NCBI RefSeq assembly: GCF_021976095.1
Contig: NW_025813483.1
Coordinates: 13,557,800-13,621,799 of the forward strand
Direction: 5' to 3'
Length of the DNA: 64,000 nucleotides
Source: Xenia sp. Carnegie-2017
Lineage: Eukaryota > Cnidaria > Anthozoa > Malacalcyonacea > Xeniidae
The notes under the pieces are model-generated. The model did not search any database. It had not been told where the DNA came from and saw only the letters and a program-made list of their open reading frames with translations. Below, piece by piece: positions 23,101 to 51,452 of this stretch (its first letter is position 1; the number at the start of each line of letters is the position of its first letter). The position numbers and the translations under genes are program-made.

Positions 23101-25326
23101 CCATACAAACTTACAAACCTCTAATTTCTAAACACTTTATGTTTTCCTGTTTTAAAGACTTTAAACCAACTACCAGAGTTGAGTGATTGGTTGTTGTTAA
23201 TCAAGTAAGTGTTTAATACCAATTAATTTTCCCACACTGTATAGCACTACATGCTAAGTGAAAATTTAATTACTCAAATTTAGTCTTATTTTATATAAAA
23301 ATCAGGCATTAACATCACACTTTTTTCCTCAGGCATAAAATGTTAGGAATGAAAGAAAAGAAGAAGTTCTGGTGTGTCTTTCGAGGTCCGACAACACCTT
23401 TTTGTATTGTAGTTTAGTTGTGCATGTGAATACTTGTTTTCTCATAAATTCTGCAGTTGTGGAAATTATTTATTCTTTTTCTAGACACGTATTTTTCATA
23501 CTTTAAGTCGAACGAAGAGTCGTCAGGCGCCCCCATACAAAAAATTGATTTACGAGGTAAGAATTTGGCGATATCATGCAAAATCAGTGACGTGATTTTT
23601 TCCCCACCACACCACTGATTTTAAAAACACTATACATGAAAATACTGCATGGTTGATCTTATATGTGTTAAGTTCACTAAAAGAGACATAATTTTCGTAT
23701 TCTTTTGCCTTCTTAGGCAGCGAGGTTTATCCAGAGGTAAATGTGCAGAAAGAAAAGTTTGTTGTGAAACTTAAATTTCCAGAAAACGAGGAAGTTCACG
23801 ATCTGGAGCTTGGATTATCCAGTGTGCGTAAATTTTGTTGTTCGTTTGATGGATTTTTATCATCATCAATGTGCGCATAATGATTTCCTGAGATTTTGAA
23901 TGGTGTCCCGTTCTTTTGCATTTTTTCATGTTGTTATTTTGATGGATTTCTATCATCACAAATGTGCACAAAGTGATTTCCCGAGTTTTCGTGTTGTGTT
24001 TGTCATTAGAATTTTGATGAGTTGAAGTCGATGCGTTCTTAGATTATTTTTCATAAACAGATGTGAAACCGGGGTACATTCTACTATTTTGCGAAGAACT
24101 ATCATTTAAACGATCGGCTTTCGTCTTTTTTTTCTTCTTTTCTTCTTTTCTCTCGTCCTCATCATCCTTTTCTAAACATAAATTCTTCTTGGTGTTATCA
24201 GGAAGGACAGTATTCGAAGTGGATGGCTGCTTTTCGTCTCGCCGCAAAAGGAAAAACCATGGCAGATAGTTCGTATGAATCTGAGGTTAATGGTATCCAA
24301 GCTTTCCTGGCAATGCAAGTTAATGGTTTTAAAAATACAACGGCTCCAGGCGGGGTTAGTTTTGATTTTCTCTGAATTTCTACCTTTGTTTTTCTACACA
24401 AAAATGAACTAGGAGTTTTTCTAATTATCTTTTCATTTTTAGGTTCAAATCCAGCCCGAAAATTTTGTTCCAAACCGCATTTTGAAAAAATTCAAAGCTA
24501 AACAGGTTTGTGCTTTGAACATAATATTTGTCGATAGCTAAATTATGCTTTTATGAAGGTAAACTATACTTTTAATCTTTAGATTGCAGCTCGTATCTTG
24601 GAGGCTCATTCTTCACTTAATTTGATGACTGTAATGGAAGCGAAGATGAATTATATCAGAAAGTGGCAAGAGTTACCGGACTTTGGTATAACTCACTATG
24701 GTGTAAAATTTAGATCCGAAAAGCACTCAAAGAAAGACGTAAGATCTTTAACTTATACTGTATACCTCTTTGCGTTGAAATGGAAAAATTGTTGTCGAAG
24801 ATTGTGACCACTTCGTCTCTTCAAAATAATTTGAAATATCTTTAAATTTAATGTTACATGTTTGTAGATCTTGATCGTTCAGGTTAGTGCAGTCCTCAGG
24901 ACTGTTGGTGTTGACTGAAGAGTTTTGTATACTCTTTATTTGACCGCTAAATGTGTCGAAACGTTAGTCAAACTACTAGTTTTAGGTTTTTTTACGCATC
25001 CTAATTCTGACATGGTTTTTTCCTTTGTGTTTTAGGAGATCTTGGGCATTGCTGACAACAGGATAACGAAGATAGATGCGACCAATGGTAAAGTACTCAA
25101 TAGCTGGCGCTACAGTGTGATGAGACAATGGAATGTGAACTGGGAAACGAAAGAAATGATCATTGATTGTGAAGGAGAAAGAATTTGCTTTGTCTGCACA
25201 ACTGCTGACATTAAGAGCATTCATGAGTTTATTGGTGGCTATATTTTCCTTTCGATGCGCAAAGATGTCAATCAACCAGTGGATCACGAATTGTTCTTTA
25301 AATTAACTGGTGGATCGGTGCAATAA
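20119..25326 (+). CDS. FERMT: Kindlin (fermitin family), FERM/PH integrin co-activator
   Basis: Binds integrin beta tails and membrane phosphoinositides and activates integrins together with talin at adhesions. Exons: 20119-20242, 20562-21165, 22025-22058, 22137-22205, 22336-22443, 22555-22650, 22825-22863, 23158-23204, 23333-23385, 23485-23556, 23717-23823, 24202-24354, 24443-24505, 24583-24738, 25036-25326; 671 codons (human kindlins ~665-690). Order: F0 ([18 protein letters not shown]), F1 with [15 protein letters not shown] and a long Ser/basic loop at about residues 147-230, F2 beginning [20 protein letters not shown], a PH insert ([10 protein letters not shown] ... [20 protein letters not shown]), rest of F2, and F3 with MRQWNVNWE, which keeps the Gln-Trp pair needed for integrin binding in vertebrate kindlins. 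ATG at 20119 matches the usual short lead into F0. AATAAA overlaps the stop codon (25322). Orthology to a single vertebrate paralogue cannot be assigned. Confidence 0.96.
22852..23055. repeat. 101-bp tandem duplication across a kindlin 5' splice site
   Basis: Two nearly identical copies with a 101-bp period, starting at 22852 and 22953. Each begins TCATCACAAAAGGTTTGTTT. The first copy contains the last 12 nt of exon 7 and its donor (AAG|GTTTGT, exon end 22863). The second reproduces both inside intron 7, giving a duplicate donor at about 22965. Confidence 0.9.
24880..24985. other. Structured motif related to Penelope 3' ends, in a kindlin intron
   Basis: Intronic stretch GTCCTCAGGACTGTTGGTG followed by TTGACTGAAGAG ... 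TGTCGAAACGTTAGTCAA. TTGACT and AGTCAA can pair, enclosing CTGAAGA and GAAAC, which resemble the conserved strands of a hammerhead core. A similar arrangement lies at 12370-12415 in the Penelope fragment. This is probably a short 3' relic of such an element; catalytic folding is unproven. Confidence 0.4.
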
Positions 25327-41303
<15,977 letters not shown>

Positions 41304-44300
41304 ATGATGTTTCGCTTTAAAACAGGTCAGATAAACCTTGTCAACTTTCAACAATTTTCACGACTTGCTGGTGTTCAAAGCATACGGTCCATTCATGGCA
41401 CACAATCCTGTCACAAGGGTGATGTTGACACAAAACCATTACCAGAGCATGGGAGCATAAAAAAACTATTGGTGGCCAATCGAGGTGAGATTGCCATCAG
41501 GATTTTTCGTGCTGCAACAGAGAAAGGAATAAGAACTGTTGCAGTTTACTCACAAGAGGATATAAATCACATGCATAGACAGAAAGCTGATGAAGCATTT
41601 TTGATTGGAAAGGGTTTAGCACCAGTTGCAGCTTACCTTAACATACCAGAAATCATCAGAGTTGCTAAGGTTAGTCATAGACTTGTTCTTTGTATCACAA
41701 AATGTGATTTGGTATAAAACATTTTGATTATTTTCTTTTGTCTAGGAACGTGATGTTGATGCTATCCATCCTGGTTATGGCTTTCTCTCAGAGCAAGCAG
41801 ACTTTGCCCGTGCATGTGTCAACTCTGGTATTAAATTTATTGGACCAACTCCTGAAGTTTTGTCCACCATGGGTGACAAGATTGCTGCACGTGCTACAGC
41901 TATTCAAGCTGGTATTCATGTCATCCCTGGAACAGACCATCCTGTTGATGATCTTCAAGCCGCTCGCGAGTTTTGTGTAAATCATTCAGGTTTTCCTGTA
42001 ATGTTGAAGGCAGCATATGGCGGAGGAGGTCGAGGAATGCGGATAGTCAGGAGTATAGATGAGTTGGAGGAATTGTTTACTCTTGCTAGGAATGAAGCTT
42101 TAACTGCATTTAATGATGGCTCCTTGTTTATTGAAAAATATATTGGTGAGAAGATTGTTTATGAGTTTCATAAAATAACACTTTTATGTTTCATTATCAT
42201 ATATTCATAAACACCAGCGTTGTTACGTAACAATAAGAGACATGTCTATAACACTATAGTTTTGTTTATAACAAAACTATATTATGGTAAGGTTTATAAC
42301 ACTGTGGACAAAACCTACATTTTTTAGAGAACCCTCGTCACATCGAGGTTCAGATACTGGGTGACGCCTATGGCAACGTCGTTCATCTCTATGAACGAGA
42401 CTGTTCTGTTCAACGTAGACACCAAAAACTTGTTGAGATCGCTCCAGCTCCGGTTTTGGACCCCGAGCTTCGCAAAGCGATGACATCTGATGCGGTTAAA
42501 CTTGCCAATTTTGTGGGCTATGAAAATGCTGGCACTGTTGAGTTTTTGTTGGACGAAAAAGGAAATTATTACTTCATTGAAGTGAATGCCAGACTTCAGG
42601 TTGAGCACACCGTCACTGAGGAAGTTACTGGGTAAGAAATAGGGCATATTGTAAATGCAATGGGATATAGGAGTTTTAGTTCAATGAATTTAGTTCATGA
42701 AGGTTTAGTTTGACCATTTAGTTTGACCATACGAAACTACTACTACTACTAGTTCAATGACACTGCTCAATCATACTGTTTGTGAATGGCATTTTGATTT
42801 GTATTGTCAGTATCGTCCTATCAGATCAGGGTTCATATTGGTTCATTCATCTTACCTTATGAAATAAATTCATGCCCACATTTGTGAATTATAGGAAAAA
42901 ACAAATTTTTAAATTTTATAAGGTTGCCATAAACACACAAAACTCTTAAGTGAGGAAGGAACTGGGTTCTAAAACAATGGATGGAATACTTATGTTCAAT
43001 CATCTTGTATAGGGTTGATTTAGTCCAAACTCAGATCGGCATCGCGGAAGGTAAAAGTCTTCCTGACCTTGGGCTGACTCAAGAAAATGTCAAAGTGACC
43101 GGTTCGTCCATTCAGGCACGGGTTACCACTGAAGATCCCACAAATAATTTTACACCCGACACTGGTAGGATAGAGGTGGGTATTATTGATCATAACTTTA
43201 TAACACTGGTAGGATAGAGGTGGGTATTATTAGTCATATCTTTATATAATGTATCTGATTTTTGTGATGTGATCGTACTTTGTGTTTTTTTAAAAAAGTA
43301 TTATTGCTTAGTTGTTAAGCTCAAGTAATCTTGTTATTTTAGGTTTTTAGAGCTGGCGAAGGCATGGGAATACGTCTGGATGGCGCAGCGGTCTTTCCTG
43401 GGACGGTAATTACACCACATTACGACTCACTATTGGTCAAAATCATCAGCCATGCGCAGACGCATCGTGATGCATCCATGAAATTACATCGTGCCCTACA
43501 GGAATTTCGAGTACGAGGAGTAAAGGTCGGTGGGATAAATTAGTGAACTGTCTCAAATTGCTGTTGACTATTGAGAAAAGTTTGCGTTTATACACTCTGC
43601 TTAGAAAACTTAAAATCACTCATAACTTTGTCGTCCGACATTACTATTATTTATCGTTCAATAACCTCTTCATCACAAAAGGGTCTTTTTTTGGAGATAT
43701 ACGCTTTTGTGTTATTGAAATCTGAAAAGGTTTCTTGTATTACTAATCCAAAGTAATCGACGTAGAGCAATGTTGGCGTACACTGATGTGATGTGAGCAG
43801 GCGCGTGCTATCTCGTATGACTCCGTCACGACGTCACAAGTGATGAAATAGAACTAGGAATTATTGTTGGTAGAACATAAAAAAACTGAAATAGTATCAA
43901 CAGATACTCGTTAAATACTCCTTGATTTTGATGTGATTTTGACACGCGATTTTTTCTTTTTTCCAAGACCAACATTCCATTTCTTCTTAATGTATTGGAA
44001 CATCCTGAATTCCTCGATGGTGTGGTCAACACCGATTTCATCAACGACAATCCTCACCTTCTTTCCATCGCTGGAAGTCAGAATCGTGCTCAGAAATTAC
44101 TGCATTACTTAGGTAATGTAATGATAAATGGTCCTGTCACGCCTTTAGCGACCGACGCCAAACCCAAGAAAATTGAACCAAAAGTACCAAAGGTTAGATG
44201 TGTGTAGCATATCGTTCGTAGTGGTATTTTATTTGTTAGTTGTTTAATTAATTTAATATGGAAATACGAATATATAAATATTCTTTAAAATATTTTGTCT

Positions 44301-47300
44301 GCAAAATGTTGATGAGTTTTAGTTGTCATGGCACCTTATGACAGCTATGGTAAGATAAAGCTTTAGTTGGGTAGGGGTGCTGGTCAAGCAAGTTTGTGGT
44401 TATCGTGGAGTGAGTTGGATTTTGATGATAGCATGGTGAGATAAAAAGCTAAAAACAAGCATAAAAAAGTATAATTTCTATACTTCTATAGATACCTGTG
44501 AGCAACGCCCGTGATCGACCACCTGGCTTCAAAGATGTTCTCACGCAAGAAGGTCCAGAAGGCTTAGCGCGTGCTGTAAGGAATACCGAATCCCTTCTCT
44601 TAACGGACACCACGTTTCGTGATGCCCACCAATCGCTTTTGGCGACCCGAGTCCGTACGACTGACTTAAGAAAGATTGCCCCATTCGTTTCCACGAACTT
44701 CTCGAAATTATTTAGTGTCGAATGCTGGGGAGGTTAGTCACTGTACAATATATCGGCAATATATATGTGCTGGGTTTCATTATCTGTCAAACTTAAGTAA
44801 ACCCAAAGAGTCAGTTATGTTATGTTTGTGAATGCCATAATTTCTAGCACTTGCCAAAATGTTTTAACAATCAGTATCTCGTTCCTATACTCGACATTGT
44901 TGTTCATTTGATTTGGACGATTTCTTTTGAAATTTCTATAAGGAGCAACATTTGATGTGGCAATGCGATTCCTGAACGAGTGTCCATGGGATCGATTAGC
45001 AAAGCTGCGCCAGGACATCCCAAATGTGCCCTTGCAAATGTTACTGCGAGGAGCGAATGCTGTAGGCTACACCAGTTACCCAGATAATGTAGTCTATAAG
45101 TTCTGCAAGCTTGCTGTGGAACATGGGATGGATATATTCCGGGTTTTTGATTCGCTGAATTACGTACCTAATCTTCAGGTATTATTATCATGACTACTAT
45201 GGTAATTGATTGTTTAATTTTAATGCTCACCTATAACAAATGTGCGTTTTCAGTTGGGAATGGAAGCTGCAGGTGCTGCTGGGGGTGTAGTTGAGGCCGC
45301 AATATCGTACAGCGGAAACGTAGCTGATCCTAATAAGACAAAATACACTATTGAGTACTACATGGAGCTCGCCAGAGAACTAGTGAAAGGTGGAACGCAT
45401 ATCCTTTGCATCAAGGTGAGAGTCAAGTGGTTGAGGATACTTGTATGATTTTGACTTTACGAGCATCACTAAGTATCTATACAACTCTTATGTTACCTAA
45501 AGTACTTTTGATATCCTTGCCCTAACTTTACACTTTGCCTATCCTTACCTTTTGTACTTTTTTGTTTGTGTATATGTATGTTTATGTATGTGTATTTTAA
45601 TGATGGCATGATGCAGGCAGAATCCAACTGTAAAACACACAAGGGATGTGAGCATCCTTATTAATATAATTGTTAAATAAATATATAATCTTAAAGCGTA
45701 AGCAATACACTATTGTTGCAACACTTCTGTCAAACCCTTCCAATCCTTTATTTTACTCTTTTGTAAGGACATGGCTGGCCTCTTGCGACCCGAAGCCGCA
45801 AGACTATTGATCGGAGCTCTTCGTGCCGAGTTTCCCAACATGCCTATTCATGTACATACCCATGATACCTCGGGAGCTGGTGTCGCGTCTATGCTTGCCT
45901 GCTCAGAGGCTGGAGCCGATGTCGTTGACGTTGCAGTCGATTCCATGTCCGGGATGACGTCACAACCAAGTATGGGTGCTGTTATTGCGTCTGTACAGAA
46001 TACAAAAGTAGATACAGGTAAGAACTACCAACAATCTCTATGTATGACTGTGAATTTGTAAGGATGTGAATCGTAAAATCGTTATTGCAGGGATTGCGCT
46101 GGATAAAGTGTTCGACTATAGTAGTTATTGGGAACAAGCACGGTTGTTGTATGCACCATTTGAATGTACGACGACGATGAAGAGTGGTTATTCTGACGTG
46201 TATGAGAATGAAATACCTGGTGGTCAGTACACAAATCTTCAATTTCAAGCTTTCAGTCTTGGTCTCAATGACCAGTTCACAGAAGTGAAGAAGAAGTATG
46301 CCATCGCAAATCGCATTCTGGGTGATGTGATCAAGGTAAGTTTAGTTTGTGAAAGTCAAATATTGGTTTCTTTGCTTTTATTTAGAACTAGTGGTTTCCT
46401 GTGTGAAATTCTCCGACTACTTCGTAATTGTTCATATTTCTGTAATTCAGGTGACGCCATCGTCAAAAGTTGTTGGCGATCTTGCACAGTTTATGGTTCA
46501 AAATGATTTGGATGAACATGACGTTCTGGCCAAAGCGAGTGAGTTAGACTTTCCTAATTCAGTTGTTGGTTTTATGCAAGGAGAGCTAGGACAACCATAT
46601 GGTGGATTTCCTGAACCTCTAAGGACACAGGTGAGTTGACGATTCCATATATTTGTCCAAACCACCAGCTACCCACTTTATTCATCATTTATCTCTATGT
46701 AGGTTCTTAAAGGTAAACCGACAGTTGATGGAAGACCTGGGGCGAGTATGGAAGAGTTGGACTTTAAAAAGCTAGAGAGAGAATTGAAGAAAGAGCACGG
46801 TATGATTATTGCATTGATATTTTTTATCGTTTGGCTGTTGATATCCAGGCTTTTTCCTCATTAGCCATGTTTTTCTATCGACATGAGATTTATATTGGTT
46901 TAGGTGACAATAATATACGTGAATGTGACGTTGTTAGCGCTGCGCTTTATCCCAGTGTCTTCAGAGAGTACATGAGATTTAAAGATGAGTTTGGACCGAT
47001 GGAGCCATTGCCGACACGACTTTACCTGACTGGGCCCGAAATAGGAGAACAGTTTCATATTGAAATTGAGGATGGTAAAGTTCTGAACGTGAAAATTCTT
47101 GCAATTGGTGATCTCTTACCCGATGGACAGCGCGAAGTTTTCTGTGAAATGAATGGGCAATTGCGAGCCGTGTATATCACTGATAAGACTGGAATCGAGG
47201 TATTTAGTGTAATTCTTGTATGGAATACGTGTTGTTTTATGACTTACATTTTGTTATTGTAGAAGCTCAAAGTACATACTGTTTGTTGAGATAACTGATT

Positions 47301-47635
47301 TTAAATCTTTTACTATTTTTATTTTGTGTTCTTTCTATCTTTTCACTAAATTGTCTTTTGTTTGGTTTTTTTAATTTTAGCAAGTCGCAACGAGGCCAAA
47401 AGCTCATCGCGACAATAAGGGATCCGTGGGTGCTCCAATGCCAGGAGAAGTCGTGGCTGTTAGGGTAAAACAAGGACAGAAGGTGGATAAAGGTGATCCA
47501 CTTGTTGTGCTTAGCGCTATGAAAATGGAAACAAATGTGACGTCACCAGTTAAGGGAGTGGTTTCGCAAATCGCGGTCACGAATGGTGAGACTATTCAGG
47601 CAGGTGATCTACTTATCGAGATTGTTGAAGATTAA
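41304..47635 (+). CDS. PC: Pyruvate carboxylase, mitochondrial
   Basis: Biotin enzyme that carboxylates pyruvate to oxaloacetate with ATP and bicarbonate, feeding the TCA cycle and gluconeogenesis. Exons: 41304-41669, 41746-42145, 42328-42631, 43013-43175, 43343-43525, 43968-44192, 44492-44732, 44943-45178, 45254-45415, 45768-46017, 46091-46335, 46451-46630, 46703-46799, 46904-47199, 47381-47635; 1200 codons (human about 1178). The N-terminus [20 protein letters not shown] is a likely mitochondrial presequence. Biotin carboxylase: [18 protein letters not shown], the ATP-grasp loop [14 protein letters not shown] and [15 protein letters not shown]. Carboxyltransferase: [26 protein letters not shown] and the metal-site HTHDTSGAG. 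Tetramerisation region, then a biotin carrier domain with VLSAMKMET, the biotinyl lysine at about residue 1164. It looks intact. Two adjacent ATGs occur at the start; I used the first. Confidence 0.97.
43161..43250. repeat. 44-bp tandem duplication across a pyruvate carboxylase 5' splice site
   Basis: ACTGGTAGGATAGAGGTGGG with the following ~24 bp occurs twice, at 43161 and 43205. The first copy contains the end of exon 4 and its donor (ATAGAG|GTGGGT, exon end 43175). The second lies in the intron with an identical donor sequence at about 43219. Use of the second donor would put an in-frame stop (GGATAG) in the message. Confidence 0.85.
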
Positions 47636-48370
47636 TTAGATTGGTAACTATTTTATGGAATTTAGCAATTATTTTTCAAATATAAAAGGGATTAACGTGG
47701 GAGTCCAATTTTTACGTGTAGAAGTCTAGGAACAACCTATCATGTAAAAAAAATTGAATTTAAAAAGCGTTTAATGGTGATGTGTAATTTTAGTGTTACT
47801 GACAAATGTTTTATTTCACATTCGTCTTGTTTTCAATGTTTTTTAATGAAACGGTGAAAAAGAAAAATGTATAAGCTGTGATCTTGATGGATCAGTGACT
47901 AAGGAAGTTGAGGAATGACCGAAAAGCACCCATTCAGATGGAAGCATTCAGATGGAAGCATAAGTTTTCATATGAAATTATGAAAAGCACTTCTCGGCAA
48001 TACGTTTGTAATGCGTTTCAAATAATGTGTTCTGTATTTTGTTGAAATTTTCTTACTGTATTTTGTTTTAAAGTTCCCAATTTCTCGCTATAACTTTCAA
48101 ATGTTTTATGTATATTTTGTATTTTATTCGCATTTTGCCATGCTTTCCATAAAAGGTAATGTCATTACCATGACCAAATATGGACATATAATCGTCATTG
48201 TTGACCAATGAGCTTGCAGAAATGTACCACGTGGCTCAAAAATGGAGGAAGGAAGTTTGTCCGGTCGACGTCACATTGCTGTTCTTTGCTCTCACAAACT
48301 TTATACTGGGTGCGTCCTGCTGTAATCGAGAACATTTATCGGTTGCTTCTGATCATACTCTTACAACAAA
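47636..48370. other. Intergenic between pyruvate carboxylase and cofilin
   Basis: Contains the PC 3' UTR and the cofilin promoter/5' UTR. A small direct repeat, CATTCAGATGGAAGCAT, occurs near 47930-47960. No further gene is seen. Confidence 0.35.
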
Positions 48371-50021
48371 ATGGTATGTAATTCTAAAACAACATAAGTT
48401 GTATTAACCATAAATAAATGTATACATTTTGTTACTTAACGTATTTACGATGCTAATATATAAACGACTTCTAGGTTCTTGGAATGATACATCCTATAAA
48501 CTTTTTCATGCATGTTTTAGTGAGTTTACTCCACAAATATCGAACCTAAAGATTATTGTTCTTTCCTTTAACATCCAGTCGTTCTACTGGAGTATAACTT
48601 GCAAATGTTAATCTGTATTTTTAGTAAATATAAATCTTTGATGTTTAAAGTTAGTCGGAAGTGTGTCGAGGGTGTCTTAAGTTGACTAGTGTACATAATC
48701 TACCAACACACGGCACATTGTATGTCATCGTGAGTAAGTTAAAATTTTTTGTTGCTTAAAGCGGCATTTATGGATCTTGAGAAAATTAGTTCGTAAACTG
48801 ATGGTTTATAATTGTTTATTCAACATTTCAAAATATGCTGCTTTGATTAGTCGTTGGAATGTACATATGAGCGATTGATACGTGGTGGACTGTCATGATA
48901 TAAGAAATGTTCTTAATGTCATTTTAGCCAACATTAGATCTACTGTGATTGGCAGTATTTATTATGTACCTAAACGTCCCTTTACTACTTCTCTAAGGTC
49001 CTGTCTGTCAATAAGCAATTAAACATGCTCTATCTTTCAATCAAAGTGAACTTGTGCTTTGGAAATACTCTTAGTCATATTACTAACCTGAAAAATCAGG
49101 GGCAATCAAACATCTTTCAAGTTACTTCCCTGATAAGTTTAGTTATTACCTTTTTTCTGCTATCAGCTCTTAAAACTGGGAAACTACTCCAAGTATTATT
49201 ATATTTACCCTTGATATTGAACAAAAACGTGTTTTAATTTAAACCACTAATGTTAGGACATACATGTGTGTCCTGAAATACTGAAATCTTACAAAGATAA
49301 CATATGTGTCTTTAAGAGGGAAGAAAGTGTAGTATAAAACTTGGACTGAAAAAGTTGTAACTTTTTAGGCGCAGTCAGGAATTGAGGTTGATGGAAGTTT
49401 GAAAGAGATCTTTAATCAAATGAAGCTTCAAAAGCATCCCATAAAGTTGTTAGTGATGGGTTTTTCTGATGATGAGAAAACTGTAGTTCAACGAGAGGCA
49501 GACAGCGTTCATGGTGATTGTCCAATAGAAAAGTTACATGAATACTTTTCTCATGAAGCAAGAAAAACTGACTGTTGTTATGCATTGTACGACTATGAAG
49601 GAAAACTTATTTTGATCAAGTGGTTAGTATCAGTAAAAATTTTAGCTATATTTCAACTCGTAATGCATACACACACATGACTTTTTTATATTGTTAGTTG
49701 CTTAAATTACAATAAGTCAAGTAAACTTATTTGTTTAGTAGACTAGCCTATGCTTTTTGCAAGTAAGTTCATTTATGCCGTTGCAATGAAGAGAGAGTAT
49801 CTCTACTTCAAAACTATTCATGGCTGGTCCTGAGAATAAGTTCCAATCATGTATAACTATTATCGTGTGACTTAAGGGCCCCAGACAATGCAAAAGCCAA
49901 GAAGAAGATGATGACCGCAAGTACATTTGCTGAGTTGAAAAAAGTATTTGATAGTATCAAATATATAGAAGCAACTGATATGGATGACCTTAGGAAAGAA
50001 AGTCTGATCAAGGGAAAATGA
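48371..50021 (+). CDS. ADF/cofilin family actin-depolymerising protein
   Basis: Small actin-filament severing and depolymerising protein. Exons: 48371-48373 (ATG only), 49369-49622, 49877-50021; 133 codons, slightly short for ADF/cofilins (about 140-165). The protein reads M-AQSGIEVDGSLKEIFNQMKL, then TDCCYALYDYEGKLILIKWAPDNAKAKKKMM. CRYALYD, WAPD and KxKMxYASS-type blocks are the ADF-homology core; here the actin-binding helix reads KAKKKMMTASTFAELKKVF. Ala-Xaa-Ser-Gly after Met is typical, and an initial exon of ATG alone is a known feature of cofilin genes. At 48371 the context AAAATG|GTATGT supplies a start codon joined to a good donor. The upstream exon is therefore inferred from family knowledge plus sequence. 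Poly(A) signal AATAAA lies at 50200. Confidence 0.85.
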
Positions 50022-50996
50022 CCATATAATTCTCTCACAGTCTTTATGACCATAATTTTCGTATTAGTTATAGTTTTTCAAAGATCCTTATTGGACATGG
50101 CTATAATCCACTATGATATAGGTGTATGTCTTGAAATTGTAGTTCTTTGAAGTTAATGCGCATATTGAATCTATGTATTTTTTGTTTAAACATTCTGTTA
50201 ATAAAATTGAATGATTTTTGTCAGTTTGAAACTATTTTTTATCAAACAATTACATTACATTGTTCACAGTTTGCATTTTAAGCTTCTGACATATTACTTG
50301 CATGAATACTGTCTTCAATTAATCTTTTGTTTCAATGTAATTTGGTGTAGTCTTCAATCAACTGATGAAATTCTTGCAACATTGAACATAAAATCAAAGA
50401 GGGTGACCTGGCTAATTAATGAAATGATCATTAGAACGAATTGCCAACACGTATTTACCATTCATCGCTGATCGATCAAATTCACTACAACCATCAGTGT
50501 AATCTTTCTGTTGGCGATATTTCAATAGTACTGTCTGGAACAATAATATAGGTTTCGTGTATTTGGGCAATCAGACTTCGTGTAATGACTGAGGACTCCC
50601 TGGCAGTGACAGATTCGAGGAATTCTCTTGGCAGTCGACGATGGACTCCCCAGTCCCTACGAAGTTATTAATACATACTTTATACTTACTCTACAAATGT
50701 GAAATGTAGAACCAAACATCTTGTATTCTTTAAGAAGATATTCTCCAATTACTTCATTGTCTCTTTCACTTTTTGTTTTTTTTTGCCACTTTTAAACATC
50801 GTTTCGGTTTCTATGCAATAAACATATTTCAGTATCGACCAAGATCAGTTTCTTCCCAAGTCTCGTTCGTCAGGGAACGGCCTGGAAACGACTAAGTTTA
50901 AAGATCATTCGTTTCCCTGCTTCAAAAAGACGCGAAGAATTTATGAATGTACAACTATTACTCATTTACTAAAAACAGACTTGTAAAACTTCATAA
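50022..50996. other. Intergenic: cofilin 3' UTR and SAYSD1 upstream region
   Basis: AATAAA at 50200 probably ends the cofilin transcript. The rest is AT-rich without homology that I recognise. A stretch at 50820-50950 just before SAYSD1 (ACCAAGATCAGTTTCTTCCC onwards) is probably promoter or 5' UTR. Confidence 0.35.
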
Positions 50997-51452
50997 ATGG
51001 AGAAGCAGCTAGCAGAGTATAGAGCCAAAAAGACAAAGGAGGCTTATCAAAAAAAATGGACGTTTGCTAATGCTCTTTCTAATGCAAGTAAGAACGTGTT
51101 TGGCTCCAGTATTGGTAAAAGTGAGTCTAACTCTAATCGCCTTTTTCCCGAGAACATTAGTGCCGACATTTCCGAGGAGTATGTGGTTTTGTATCCGCGC
51201 TTAAGAGTCTTTCTAAAGTTTATTTTATGGTGCTCTTGTTTTGGATTTTTTGTCCAAATCAACTTTGGTTCTGTCTTCTTCATTTTTTCACTCTTCTACT
51301 TCATGTATGTAAGTATGAAGAGTGGAACACGCAAGCGATGGGAGCCTAGTGCTTACTCAGTTTTCAATGACAATTGTGAAGCAATTGATGGAACTTTGTC
51401 TGGTGAACAGTTTGAAAAAGAATTAAAGTTTGGTGCAGGTGCAGTTGGGTGA
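50997..51452 (+). CDS. SAYSD1: SAYSvFN domain-containing protein 1
   Basis: ER membrane protein. In vertebrates SAYSD1 is reported to sense stalled, UFMylated ribosomes at the translocon and help clear jammed nascent chains. Single exon of 151 codons (human about 183; the low-complexity middle is shorter here). It begins MEKQLAEYRAKKTKEAYQKK, as the family does (MEQRLAEFRAARKR in human). A hydrophobic hairpin follows at about residues 69-103 (VFLKFILWCSCFGFFVQINF then GSVFFIFSLFYFMYVSMKSG). The name motif EPSAYSVFNDNCEAIDGTLS follows, then GEQFEKEL. An intronless coding region is plausible; frame and both ends agree with the family. Confidence 0.93.
   Translation: MEKQLAEYRAKKTKEAYQKKWTFANALSNASKNVFGSSIGKSESNSNRLFPENISADISEEYVVLYPRLRVFLKFILWCSCFGFFVQINFGSVFFIFSLFYFMYVSMKSGTRKRWEPSAYSVFNDNCEAIDGTLSGEQFEKELKFGAGAVG

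Noticed and set aside
23771-24269. Frames in both strands of kindlin intron 11
   Set aside because: The Lys/Phe-rich content comes from a TTTCTTC-rich tract. Kindlin homology jumps from 23823 to 24202 without a gap in the protein.
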